This document shows, in pieces, positions 44,369 to 54,000 of a stretch of 64,000 nucleotides of DNA (positions are counted from its first letter, which is position 1; the number at the start of each line of letters is the position of its first letter). Origin of the DNA: Streptomyces sp. SAI-127 (lineage in GTDB: Bacteria; Actinomycetota; Actinomycetes; Streptomycetales; Streptomycetaceae); NCBI RefSeq assembly GCF_029894425.1, contig NZ_JARXYJ010000002.1, positions 186,001 to 250,000 of the forward strand, in the 5' to 3' direction. A program made the position numbers and the translations under genes. The notes under the pieces were generated by a model. The model searched no databases. It was not told the DNA's origin and worked only from the letters and a program-made list of their open reading frames with translations.

Positions 44369-45484
44369 ATGAGACTGCGATCAGCGCCCCTCGAAGACTG
44401 GCTGCGCGACTACTACTTCACCGCCGAGATCGACATCAGCTCCAGCGGTGTCCACTCCTACTCCATGGCGGAACTGCGGGCGCTCACCGGACTGCGCCAC
44501 GCCGACGTCGACCGGCTCGTCTTCGACGACGGCTACTCCCTGGGCGCGCCCGAGGTGCGGGCCGCGGTGGCACGCCATGTCGGAGGCGTCGAGCCCGACC
44601 ACGTCATGACGACGAGCGGCTCCGGGGAGGCCATCTCCCTCGTGCTGAGCGCGCTGCTCCAGGCCGGCGACGAGGTCGTCGTCGTGGAGCCCGGCTACCA
44701 CCTGCTCAGCGAGTACGCGACCGCGCTCGGCTGCCGGATCAGTACCTGGTGGCTGGACCCGGAGCGGGACTGGCGGCCGGACCTCGACGAACTGGCCTCC
44801 CTGGTCACTCCGCGCACCCGGGCCATCATCGTCAACTTCCCGCAGAACCCGACCGGAGCCACCCTCACCGAGACGGAGCTGCACCGGCTGCTCGCCATCG
44901 CCGACCGGGTCGGCGCGTACGTGCTGTGGGACGGGGCCTTCACCGACCTCACCTACGACGCGCCGCCGCTGCCCAGCGCCCCGGCGCTGTACGACCGGGC
45001 GGTGGGCTTCGGCACCTTCTCCAAGGCGTTCGGGCTGCCCGGCCTGCGATTCGGCTGGTGCGTCGCGCCGCCTGCCCTGCTCACCGACTGTGTGCGCATC
45101 CGGGACTACACCACCCTGCACGTCTCACCGCTCGTCGAACTCCTGGCCCTCGGCGTTCTGGACAACGCGCAGGCGTTCATCCAACCGCGCTGGGAGCAGG
45201 CCGCGGCGGGCCGCGCCACCCTGCTGGAGTGGGCGGCGGCCCACTCCGACCTCGTCTCCCTCGCGGCCCCGGCCGGCGGGGTCACGGCCTTCCCGCGGCT
45301 GAAGGGGCTCGGCGACACGGACGAGTTCTGCGACGAGCTGTTCCAGAAGCGGGGCGTCCTGGTCATCCCGGGCTCCTGCTTCGGACAACCCCAGCACGTG
45401 CGCGTCGGCTTCGGCGGCAGGGCCGAACAGCTCACCGAGGGACTGGACCGGCTGGCGGACGCGCTGAGCGAGGCCCGCCGCTGA
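44369..45484 (+). CDS. Capreomycidine synthase, VioD-like PLP enzyme
   Basis: The 371-residue fold-type-I aminotransferase opens with APLEDWLRDYYFTAEIDISS then SGVHSYSMAELRAL, an N-terminus specific to the VioD group. PLP contacts follow: NFPQNPTGA, LWDGAFTDLTYD and the Schiff-base Lys 219 in FGTFSKAFGLPGLRFGW. VioD replaces the 3-hydroxyl of hydroxyarginine by an intramolecular guanidine attack, closing the six-membered cyclic guanidine capreomycidine. It follows the hydroxylase by 27 bases. A strong terminator ends this three-gene supply unit. Confidence 0.82.
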   Translation: MRLRSAPLEDWLRDYYFTAEIDISSSGVHSYSMAELRALTGLRHADVDRLVFDDGYSLGAPEVRAAVARHVGGVEPDHVMTTSGSGEAISLVLSALLQAGDEVVVVEPGYHLLSEYATALGCRISTWWLDPERDWRPDLDELASLVTPRTRAIIVNFPQNPTGATLTETELHRLLAIADRVGAYVLWDGAFTDLTYDAPPLPSAPALYDRAVGFGTFSKAFGLPGLRFGWCVAPPALLTDCVRIRDYTTLHVSPLVELLALGVLDNAQAFIQPRWEQAAAGRATLLEWAAAHSDLVSLAAPAGGVTAFPRLKGLGDTDEFCDELFQKRGVLVIPGSCFGQPQHVRVGFGGRAEQLTEGLDRLADALSEARR

Positions 45485-45519
45485 GCGTGCTTCGACCCCC
45501 GGTGGTCCCCCTGTGGGGG

Positions 45520-45555
45520 GATGGCGCCGCCCCTCCGGCGAGGGACGGCGCCATC
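45520..45555 (+). terminator. Terminator after the capreomycidine genes
   Basis: A 15-bp stem (GATGGCGCCGCCCCT against its complement, one mismatch) has a 6-base loop and starts 36 bases after the stop. It separates the precursor genes from the two-component system. Confidence 0.8.
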
Positions 45556-45596
45556 GCTGTCGCAGGGGACGTTCCCGCCCGGCCGCGACTGCCATA

Positions 45597-46910
45597 ATGA
45601 CCCGCGTGAACCGTGCGACAGCCTGGCATGACGCCTGGACAGGGACGCGAGGCCGGGTCGCGGCAGACCCCCGCGCACGGATGCTCGTCACGGTGTCGCT
45701 CGGCCTGCTGGCCGTCGCCGAATCACTCGTGGAGTTCGTCGCCTCGCACGGGTCCATCCCCCGCCTCTTCGCGGACACCGCCTCCACGGCCGCCCGGGAC
45801 GGCAGTTCCACCGGAGTACAGTTCACGATGATCGTGGGCCTGCTCTGCCTGTCCACCGCCCTGCCGCTCGCCCTCCTGCGGCCCCTGACAGCCGGCCTCA
45901 CCGTCACCGCCGCGAGCATCGGCTCGCTCACGATCTTCCACACCCTGACCCTGGCGGGCATCGCCGCCCAGCTCGTCGCCCAGTACCGGCTCGCCCGCAG
46001 CGGACTGGTCCTCGCGGCGGGGCTGTGCGGGGTGCCCTTCCTCGCGCTGGCGCTGCCCGCCTCCGACGACACTGCCTACCGGGTCCGGATCGTCCTGCTC
46101 GCGGCCCTTGTACCCGCGGTCGCTCTCGCGGGACTGGCCCGACGCGCCGGGGCACACCACCGCGAACACACCGCTGTCCGTGAGGTGATGGCCGGCACCC
46201 AGTGGGAGAACGCGGCCCGCGGCGAACGCGCCCGTATCGTCCGCGAGCTCCACGACGTGGTCGGCCACCACATCTCCATGATCGCCGTGCAGGCCGAGAC
46301 GGCCCGGGTCGCCACCGCCGGTATGCCCGCCCAGGGAGCCGAACGGCTGCTCGGTATCGGCGACACCGCCCGGGCCGCCCTCACCGAGATGCGCCGCCTG
46401 CTGGGCGTCCTCCGCGAGGACACCGAGTCCGTCACCGGTGGGGAGCGCCGACCGCAGCCGGACCTGCGCCGGCTCAACGAACTCCTCGACGAAGCCCGTA
46501 CGGCGTCCGGGACGTCCGTCCGGCTGATCCTGAGCGGATCCCCGCGCGAGCTCGACCCCGGCATCGAGCTCGCCGCCTACCGCATCGTCCAGGAGTCCCT
46601 GACCAACGCCCGCAAACACGCGACAGGTGCCGCCGTCGACGTCGAACTGCACTACGCCGACGATGCGTTGCACCTGCGGGTCCGCGACAACGGACCCGGC
46701 CCGCCCCTCGCGGCCACGGACGGGGGACACGGGCTGCTCGGCATGCGGGAACGCGCCGCAGCCGTCGGCGGAGACGTCCGTACCGGTCCCGCCGCCGGCG
46801 GCGGGTTCCGCGTCGAGGCGCGCTTTCCCGCTGCCCCGGACGGCGGGGCCTCCCGGGTGCCGACCCCGGTGGCACCCCGCCCGGAAGCCACAACGGAAGA
46901 GAGTTCATGA
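45597..46910 (+). CDS. Sensor histidine kinase, NarL/DesK type
   Basis: This protein of about 437 residues has an N-terminal membrane part with around five or six helices and a HisKA_3 dimerisation motif [20 protein letters not shown] (phospho-His about 219). An HATPase domain follows, with LTNARKHA and NGPGPP ... [13 protein letters not shown]. There is no obvious extracellular sensor domain, so the signal may be read in the membrane. CATAAT overlaps the ATG, so the true product may be leaderless from GTG 45606. Its stop overlaps the regulator gene (ATGA). Probably it governs this cluster. Confidence 0.9.
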   Translation: MTRVNRATAWHDAWTGTRGRVAADPRARMLVTVSLGLLAVAESLVEFVASHGSIPRLFADTASTAARDGSSTGVQFTMIVGLLCLSTALPLALLRPLTAGLTVTAASIGSLTIFHTLTLAGIAAQLVAQYRLARSGLVLAAGLCGVPFLALALPASDDTAYRVRIVLLAALVPAVALAGLARRAGAHHREHTAVREVMAGTQWENAARGERARIVRELHDVVGHHISMIAVQAETARVATAGMPAQGAERLLGIGDTARAALTEMRRLLGVLREDTESVTGGERRPQPDLRRLNELLDEARTASGTSVRLILSGSPRELDPGIELAAYRIVQESLTNARKHATGAAVDVELHYADDALHLRVRDNGPGPPLAATDGGHGLLGMRERAAAVGGDVRTGPAAGGGFRVEARFPAAPDGGASRVPTPVAPRPEATTEESS

Positions 46911-47608
46911 GCACGCCCTCCGCGCCGATCCGGATCGTGATCGCCGACGACCACCTGGTGGTCCGCACCGGCTTCGCCGCGCTGCTGGACTCCCAGCCCG
47001 ACTTCACCGTCGTCGAGACCGCGTCCAACGGAACCGAGGCGGTGCGCGTCTGCCGCGAGAAGTCCCCCGACGTCGTGCTGATGGACATCCGGATGCCGGA
47101 GATGGACGGCATCGAGGCCACCCGCCAACTCGTCGGCGCCGCGCCTGACGCCGGCGGCGCACCGCGCGTCCTCATTCTCACCACCTTCGACCTCGACGAG
47201 TACGTCTACGACGCCCTGCGCGCCGGTGCCAGTGGCTTCCTCCTCAAGGAGGCCACGGCGGAACGCCTCTTCGACGCCGTACGTGTCGTCGCCGCCGGTG
47301 ACGCGCTCCTCGCACCCGGTATCACCCGTCGGCTCATCAGCGAGTTCGCCCTGATGCCCGCCAAGGCCGAGACCGGGCCTCCGCCCGGTCTGCAGGACCT
47401 CACGGCCCGTGAGACCGAGGTCATGCTGCTCATCGCCGAGGGCCTGTCCAACCCGGAGATCGCCGCCCGTCTCGTCGTCGGCGAGGAGACGGTCAAGACC
47501 CACGTCAGCCGCATCCTCACCAAGCTGGGGCTGCGCGACCGCACCCAGGCCGTCATCGCGGCGTACGAGTCCGGGCTCGTCGTCCCGCGCGTACGGAAAG
47601 CCGAATAG
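46907..47608 (+). CDS. Response regulator, NarL/LuxR family
   Basis: The 233 residues show a receiver domain ([20 protein letters not shown]; phospho-Asp about 60 in [13 protein letters not shown]; Lys in FLLKE) and a C-terminal LuxR helix-turn-helix ([20 protein letters not shown], then [20 protein letters not shown]). It is the cognate partner of the overlapping kinase gene. As the only DNA-binding regulator inside the visible cluster, it is the first candidate for the two matching inverted repeats at 41832 and 47670. Confidence 0.93.
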   Translation: MSTPSAPIRIVIADDHLVVRTGFAALLDSQPDFTVVETASNGTEAVRVCREKSPDVVLMDIRMPEMDGIEATRQLVGAAPDAGGAPRVLILTTFDLDEYVYDALRAGASGFLLKEATAERLFDAVRVVAAGDALLAPGITRRLISEFALMPAKAETGPPPGLQDLTARETEVMLLIAEGLSNPEIAARLVVGEETVKTHVSRILTKLGLRDRTQAVIAAYESGLVVPRVRKAE

Positions 47609-47669
47609 CCGGGCCTTCAGCGGCGTCCCGCACCGGCCCGCGCGCGCGAAGAGGCACCTTTGCGCGGGT

Positions 47670-47698
47670 GTTCAACTGCGGCACTGCGGCATTTGAAT
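47670..47698. promoter_or_regulatory. Candidate cluster operator 2 (GTTCAACTG-N11-CATTTGAAT)
   Basis: GTTCAACTG at 47670-47678 and CATTTGAAT at 47690-47698 are again separated by 11 bases, as in the site at 41832. The left half-site is identical, and the right matches at 7 of 9. It stands about 125 bases before the exporter start, in the only gap between regulator and exporter genes. Confidence 0.55.
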
Positions 47699-47821
47699 CC
47701 GTCTGAATCCGCCGGGAACTGAACGCGTTGCCACCTCCGGTCGCCCTCGGGGATGCTTGCAGCCGAGCGAAGCTGTGCCGTGAGGAAATACGCGAGGAAA
47801 TCCCGTGAGGAGAGGTTCGCT

Positions 47822-49783
47822 GTGAAAGTGACGGTGCAGGCGCCGGCGGGAGATAATCCCGACGAACTGCCGGACATGGGCCCGGAATCCGACCGGCCGC
47901 AGACATCCCAGGGAATTCGCCCCGGAACAGTGGGAAGAATTGTTCCGTTCGCGAAACCCTATCGGTGGCAGCTGTTGTTCCTGGTGACCGCGTCCGCACT
48001 CGGCGCCGTCGTGACCGCGGCCGGCCCGCTGCTTTTCGGGGTCGTCATCGACAAGGGCATCGTCCCCGGCAAGACGGACGTCGTCATCGCGGTGGCCGCC
48101 GCCCTCCTCGGCCTCGCCCTCCTCGACGCGCTGACCCAGTACTTCCAGGCCAGACTCTCCGCGCAGATCGGCGAGGGCCTGGTGTACGACCTGCGCACCC
48201 TGGTGTTCCGGCATGTGCAGGCACAGCCGCTGGCGTTCTTCACCCGCTCCCAGACCGGCTCCCTGGTCAGCCGGCTCAACACCGACGTCATCGGAGCGCA
48301 GCAGGCGATCACCGTGCTGATGGCGGAAACGGTCAACACCGTGCTGACCCTGGTCCTGGTGCTGGCCGCCATGTTCTACCTGTCGTGGCAGCTCAGCCTC
48401 GTGGCCCTGCTCATGGTCCCCTTCTTCCTCATCCCCGGAAAGATCATCGGCCGCCGTATGCAGAGCCTCGCCCGCGGGACGATGCAACTCAACGCGGAGA
48501 TGGGCTCCTTGATGAACGAGCGCTTCAACGTCGCCGGCGCGATGCTCAACAAGCTCTTCGGGCGCCCCGAGCGCGAGGTAGCCCACTTCTCCGAACGGGC
48601 CCGAGGCGTCCGCGACATCGGCGTGCAGACCAACGTGACCGCGCAGATGCTCGGCATCGTCATGGGCCTCACCGCCTCAGTGACCCTCGCCCTGCTCTTC
48701 GGCGTCGGCGGGCTCCTCGTCATCGACGACGCCTTCGCCCTCGGCACCCTGGTCTCCCTGGTCACGCTCGTCGGCCGCCTCTACACCCCGATCCAGCAGC
48801 TGTCGAGCGTGCAGGCCAACGCCATGACCGCCCTCGTCAGCTTCGACCGCGTCTTCGAGATCCTCGACCTCGACGCCCTGGTGAAGGAACGTCCCGGAGC
48901 CACCTCGCTGCGCTCCGGCCCCTCGGCACACGACACCACCGCGCCCGAGGTCGAGTTCGACAAGGTCTCCTTTCGCTACCCCAGTGCCGCCGACGTCTCC
49001 CTGGCCTCCTTGGAGTCGACCGCCCGGCCCGCCGGCGAACGCGAGGACGACGCGTGGGTCCTCGACGAGGTGAGCTTCCGGGCGCCCGCGGGGAAACTCA
49101 CCGCCCTCGTCGGCCGCTCGGGAGCCGGCAAGACCACCATCACCCACCTGATGCCCCGCTTCTACGACCCCGTCGCCGGGGCGGTGCGGATCGACGGCCA
49201 GGACCTGCGTGACGTCACTCTCGGCTCGCTGCAGGACACCGTCGGAGTCGTCACCCAGGACGCCCACCTCTTCCACGACACCATCCGCCACAACCTGCTG
49301 TACGCCCGCCCGGACGCCACCGAACCGGAGCTCGTCGAGGCCTGCGAGGCGGCACAGATCTGGACCCACATCGCCGCCCTCCCCAACGGGCTCGACACTG
49401 TCGTAGGGGACCGCGGCTATCGTCTGTCGGGCGGGGAGAAACAGCGCTTGGCGCTGGCCCGGCTGCTGCTGAAGGCACCGCCCGTGGTTGTGCTCGACGA
49501 GGCCACCGCCCACCTGGACTCGGAGTCGGAGGCCGCGATCCAACGCGCCCTGAAGACCGCGCTGGCAGGCCGCACCTCGGTGGTCATCGCCCACCGGCTG
49601 TCCACCATCCGCGAGGCCGACCAGATCCTCGTCGTCGACGGCGGCAGGATCCGCGAGCGCGGCACCCACGAGTCGCTCCTGTCCGTCGGCGGCCTCTACG
49701 CGGATCTGTACCACACGCAGTTCGCCCGGCAGCCGACCGCCGGGGAGGCGGCCGCACCCGACCCCGCGGGCACCGCGAGCTGA
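47822..49783 (+). CDS. ABC exporter, fused membrane and ATPase domains
   Basis: This protein of about 653 residues starts at GTG 47822 with GAGGAGAGG in good position. The N-terminal six-helix exporter domain (WQLLFLVTASALGAVVTAAG ... QTGSLVSRLNTDVIGAQQAI) is followed by an ATPase domain with Walker A GRSGAGKTT, signature LSGGEKQR, Walker B VVVLDEATAHLD and switch His IAHRLSTI. Half-size exporters of this type act as homodimers and commonly secrete the cluster product and give self-resistance. It is preceded by candidate operator 2. Confidence 0.92.
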   Translation: MKVTVQAPAGDNPDELPDMGPESDRPQTSQGIRPGTVGRIVPFAKPYRWQLLFLVTASALGAVVTAAGPLLFGVVIDKGIVPGKTDVVIAVAAALLGLALLDALTQYFQARLSAQIGEGLVYDLRTLVFRHVQAQPLAFFTRSQTGSLVSRLNTDVIGAQQAITVLMAETVNTVLTLVLVLAAMFYLSWQLSLVALLMVPFFLIPGKIIGRRMQSLARGTMQLNAEMGSLMNERFNVAGAMLNKLFGRPEREVAHFSERARGVRDIGVQTNVTAQMLGIVMGLTASVTLALLFGVGGLLVIDDAFALGTLVSLVTLVGRLYTPIQQLSSVQANAMTALVSFDRVFEILDLDALVKERPGATSLRSGPSAHDTTAPEVEFDKVSFRYPSAADVSLASLESTARPAGEREDDAWVLDEVSFRAPAGKLTALVGRSGAGKTTITHLMPRFYDPVAGAVRIDGQDLRDVTLGSLQDTVGVVTQDAHLFHDTIRHNLLYARPDATEPELVEACEAAQIWTHIAALPNGLDTVVGDRGYRLSGGEKQRLALARLLLKAPPVVVLDEATAHLDSESEAAIQRALKTALAGRTSVVIAHRLSTIREADQILVVDGGRIRERGTHESLLSVGGLYADLYHTQFARQPTAGEAAAPDPAGTAS

Positions 49784-49912
49784 CCTGGCGCCGACCGCGA
49801 CCCGCGGACCGGGCCGCACTGTCCCTCGGCCCTTTCCCCGTTTCCCCGTTCCACGTTCTGCACCACCCCTGCACGGAAATGGCCATGTCCTTCGTCGTAA
49901 GAGGAGACCGTC

Positions 49913-50137
49913 GTGCGCACTGTGAGCTTCGACTTCGAAACCCCCGGAAAGCGGTTCAAGGTACTGATCAACCACGAGGAGCAGTACTCGCTGTGGCCGG
50001 CCGACCTCGACGTGCCGGGCGGCTGGGAGGAGACCGGCGTGTGCGCCTCCAAGGAGGAGTGCGACCAGTACCTGGAGGAGACCTGGACCGACATGCGGCC
50101 CAAGAGCCTGCGCCTCGCGCTCGACGGTGAGCAGTAG
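49913..50137 (+). CDS. MbtH-like protein
   Basis: The 74 residues from GTG 49913 (GAGGAGA upstream) match the MbtH family: FKVLINHEEQYSLWPADLDV, PGGWEETG, CDQYLEETWTDMRPKSLR, including the three conserved Trp. MbtH proteins bind and activate NRPS adenylation domains. It lies between the exporter and the NRPS and most likely serves the NRPS encoded about 0.9 kb downstream. Confidence 0.95.
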   Translation: MRTVSFDFETPGKRFKVLINHEEQYSLWPADLDVPGGWEETGVCASKEECDQYLEETWTDMRPKSLRLALDGEQ

Positions 50138-50145
50138 GCGACCGG

Positions 50146-50943
50146 ATGCCGCACGTATTCACCAACGGCATACGGCTCTCCTACGAACGGTCGGGCCGCG
50201 GTGAACGAGTGCTCATGATCATGGGTTCCTCGGCCGGGGGTCGGGTCTGGACCCTGCACCAGACCCCCGCGCTCACCAAGGCCGGCTACCAGACCATCAC
50301 CTTCGACAGCCGGGGGATCGCCCCGTCCGACATCCCGCCCGGGAAGTACAGCCTCGCCGACATGGTCGCCGACACCAAGGGCCTCATCGAGGCGCTGGAC
50401 GCCGGACCCTGTCGAATCGTCGGCACCTCCCTGGGAGCGCTGATCGCGCAGGAACTCGCGATCGGCTGGCCGCACCTCGTCCGGTGCGCGGTCCTGATCG
50501 GCACCAAGGCACGCTCGGACGCCGTCCGGGTGGCCCTCGGGCGGGCGGAACGGGCTCTGCTGGACGGCGGGGTGAAGCTGCCCGCCGAGTACGAAGCGGC
50601 CATGTCGGTGCTGCAGATGCTCTCGCCGGCCACGATCAACGACGACAAGGCCGTCTCCCTGTGGCTGGAGACGTTCCGGCTCTCCGGCGGCGAGGCGTCC
50701 CCGGGCCAGACCTGGATCGACACCGACGAGGACCGCCGCAAGGCACTGCGGGACGTGGCGGCACCCTGCCGCGTCATCGCCTTCGCCGACGACTTCGTGA
50801 CCCCGCCCCATCTGTCCGCGGAAGTCGCCGACGCCATTCCGGAATGCGACTACGTCGAGATTCCCGAATGCGGCCACTTCGGTTATCTCGAACGCCCGGA
50901 CGAGGTCAACAAGGCAATCATCGAATTTCTGGACACGCACTAG
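50146..50943 (+). CDS. Alpha/beta hydrolase of the NRPS cluster
   Basis: The 265 residues, nine bases after mbtH, form an alpha/beta hydrolase: nucleophile GTSLGA (Ser 95), acid in FADDFVTP (about 215-216) and His 244 in ECGHFGYLERPDEV. It lacks the longer lid of typical type II thioesterases and looks more like epoxide-hydrolase or proline-iminopeptidase relatives. It could edit stalled NRPS intermediates, remove a leader group or tailor the product. Confidence 0.88.
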   Translation: MPHVFTNGIRLSYERSGRGERVLMIMGSSAGGRVWTLHQTPALTKAGYQTITFDSRGIAPSDIPPGKYSLADMVADTKGLIEALDAGPCRIVGTSLGALIAQELAIGWPHLVRCAVLIGTKARSDAVRVALGRAERALLDGGVKLPAEYEAAMSVLQMLSPATINDDKAVSLWLETFRLSGGEASPGQTWIDTDEDRRKALRDVAAPCRVIAFADDFVTPPHLSAEVADAIPECDYVEIPECGHFGYLERPDEVNKAIIEFLDTH

Positions 50944-51010
50944 AAGCACAGGCACACACGCGCGGGAAGAGCGCGAGTGGATTTCACGCGAGTGGCTTAG
51001 TGGGGGCGTC

Positions 51011-54000
51011 ATGCACGGTGAACCGAACTCCTGGCGTGACCAGTCGGCGGACCTGCCGGCCCTGGAGCTGCCCACGGACCGCCCCCGCGCCACGGGCGGC
51101 CCCACTCGGACGGCGGTGGTCCGGTTCGACGTGCCGCCCACGACCGCACAGCGGCTCAGGGAACTGTCCCGCACCGGCGGAACGAACGTGCGCACCCTCG
51201 TGCTCGCGGCCCTGAGCGTCCTGATGGGCCGCTACGCGGGCACGGACGACGTGGTGGTGGCCGAGGACGGGGCGGTGGCCCGCACCGACCTCAGCGGCGA
51301 GCCGTCCTTCGCCGAACTGCCCGGCCGCATACACGCGACCACGGGCGGCTCCACCCGCCACCCGGTCCGCTTCTCCTGCACGGGCCCCGGCGACCGCGGT
51401 GAGCCGGAGGCGGCGAGCGACCTGCTGCTCCACGTGTCCGACGCACAACACGGCTTCCTGTCGGGGGAGTTCAGGTACGACACCGCCCTGTTCGACACAG
51501 CGACGGTGGAACGGACCGCCCGTCACCTCCTGGCCCTGATCGAGACCGCAGCCGAGCACCCGCACCGCTGCGTGCACGAACTGGCGGTACTGATGCCCGA
51601 CGAACGCGACGCCCTGATCCGCGCGGGCGACGGACCCGCGCTCGCGCTTCCGCCGGCCGCCGGGGTGCACGAGCTGATCGCGCACTGGGCCGCACGCAGC
51701 CCGGACGCGGTCGCGGTGGTGTCCGGTGACCGCGTGCTGACCTACGGCGCACTGCTGGCGCGGGCGAACCGGCTGGCACACCGCCTGCGGGGGATGGGCG
51801 TCGGCCCCGAGTCGGTCGTGGGGCTGTGCCTGGAACGCGGTGCCGACATGGTGGTCGCCGTACTCGCGGTCTGGCAGGCCGGTGGCGCGTACCTGCCCCT
51901 CGACCCCGCGTACCCGGCCCAGCGGCTGGAGTACATGCTCGCCGACAGTGGCGCCACGGTGCTGGTCGGCGGCTCCGGGCAGGTGGAGGCGCTGCCCGCC
52001 GACCGCGTGGTGCGCCTGGAGGACCGGTACCTGTGGGAGGCGCTGCCGTCGTCCGCCCCGGACACCGAAGCACGCCCCGCCCAACTGGCCTACGTCATCT
52101 ACACCTCAGGCTCGACGGGACAGCCCAAGGGCGTACAGGTCGCCCACGCGGGACTGCTGAACCTGGCGGTCGCCTTTCGCCCGGTGCTCGGTGCGGCTCC
52201 CGGAACGCGGGCCCTGCAGTTCGCCTCGCTCAGTTTCGACGCGGCCGTCCTCGACGTGGCGATGACGCTCGCAGCCGGCGGGACGCTCGTGGTGGCTTCG
52301 TCGACGGACCGCGCACAGCCGGGCTCGCTCGAAACCCTCGTACGGGCCCAGGCGGTCACCATGGCCAGCGTGTCGCCCTCGCTGCTGGGCGTCCTGGAAC
52401 CGGGGGCCCTGGCGGACGTGGGCGCGATGCTGGTCGGCTCGGAGCGGGTCGGCACCCAGGTGGCCCGGGACTGGGCCCCCGGGCGGCGGCTGGTGAACGG
52501 GTACGGGCCGACGGAGACGTCGGTCATCGCCTGCGTGGGCCCCGTGGACGCCGACGCGCCCGGAGCGCCGCCGATCGGCGGGCCGCTGCCCAATACGCGC
52601 GTCTACGTCCTTGACCCCACCCTTGAGCCGGTGCCGGTGGGCGCCGTGGGAGAGCTGTTCATCGCGGGCCCCCAGCTGGCCCGCGGCTACGGCGGGCGTG
52701 CCGCACTGACCGGCGAGCGGTTCGTGGCAGACCCCTTCGCCGCGGACGGCTCCCGCATGTACCGCTCGGGCGACCGCGTCCGGTGGTTGGCCGACGGACG
52801 CCTGGAGTTCGTCACACGGGCGGACGGCCAGCTGAAGGTCCGCGGCTTCCGCGTCGAGCCGGGCGAGGTGGAGGAAGCGCTGGCCGCCCACGAGGGTGTG
52901 CGCGCGGTGGCCGTGACCGCGTTCGGCGAGGGTGAGGCACGCCGACTCGCGGCGTACGTGGTGCCGTCGGACCCGGCACTCGGCATGCCGCCGGTGGACA
53001 CCCTGCGCGACCTCGCGGGACGGCGGCTGCCGGACTTCATGGTGCCGTCGGCTTTCGTGGAACTGACCGCGCTGCCACTGACCACCAACGGCAAACTCGA
53101 CCGGTCCGCCCTCCCCGCACCCGAGCACGCGCAACTGACCCAGGGACCGTACGTCGCTCCGGTCACCCGTACCGAGGAAGTCCTCGCCGGGATCTGGGCG
53201 CGGCTCCTCGGCGTCGACCGGGTGGGCGCCCGGGACAGCTTCTTCGAACTGGGCGGACACTCGCTGCTGGCCGCCCAGGTCATGTCCCGCATCCGCCAGA
53301 CCTTCGGCGTGGAACTGCCCCTCGCGGTGCTCTTCGAGCAGCCGACCGTACGGCAGCTGGCGGCGGCTGTCGCGGACGCGGCCGGCGCTACGGGTGCACC
53401 CGCAGGCACGGGCGCTCCGGTGTTCGAGGCGGTCGGCCGGGGCGACGAGGCCCTGCCGCTGTCGTTCGGGCAGCAGCGGCTGTGGTTCCTCGACCAACTC
53501 GACCCGGGCTCCGCCGAGTACAACCTGCCTCTGCGCCTGCACATCGACCACACGCTGGACGTCCCTGCCCTCCAAGCCGCCCTGGACACGGTCCTGGCCC
53601 GGCACGAAGCGCTCCGCACCCGCCTTGCACCCGGCCAGGACGGCACCGTGTACCAGGCGATCGACGAGCCCGCGCCCTTCCCGCTGCCCGTGGTCGACGT
53701 GTCCGCCGCCCCGGCCCCCCGACGCGAGTGCCAACGGCTGGCACACCAGGAGGCGATGGCCCCCTTCGACCTCGCGAACGGTCCGCTGATCCGCGCCGTC
53801 CTCATCAGATCGGCCCCCGACGACCACCTCCTGGCGCTGTCCGCACACCACGCCGTCTTCGACGAGTGGTCCGACCTCGTCCTCCAGCGCGAACTGTGGG
53901 CCCTGTACGCCGCGTTCCGCGCGGGTCGGCCGAATCCGCTGCCACCGCTCCCGGTCCAGTATGCCGACTTCGCCGTCTGGCAGCGACGGTCGCTGACCGG

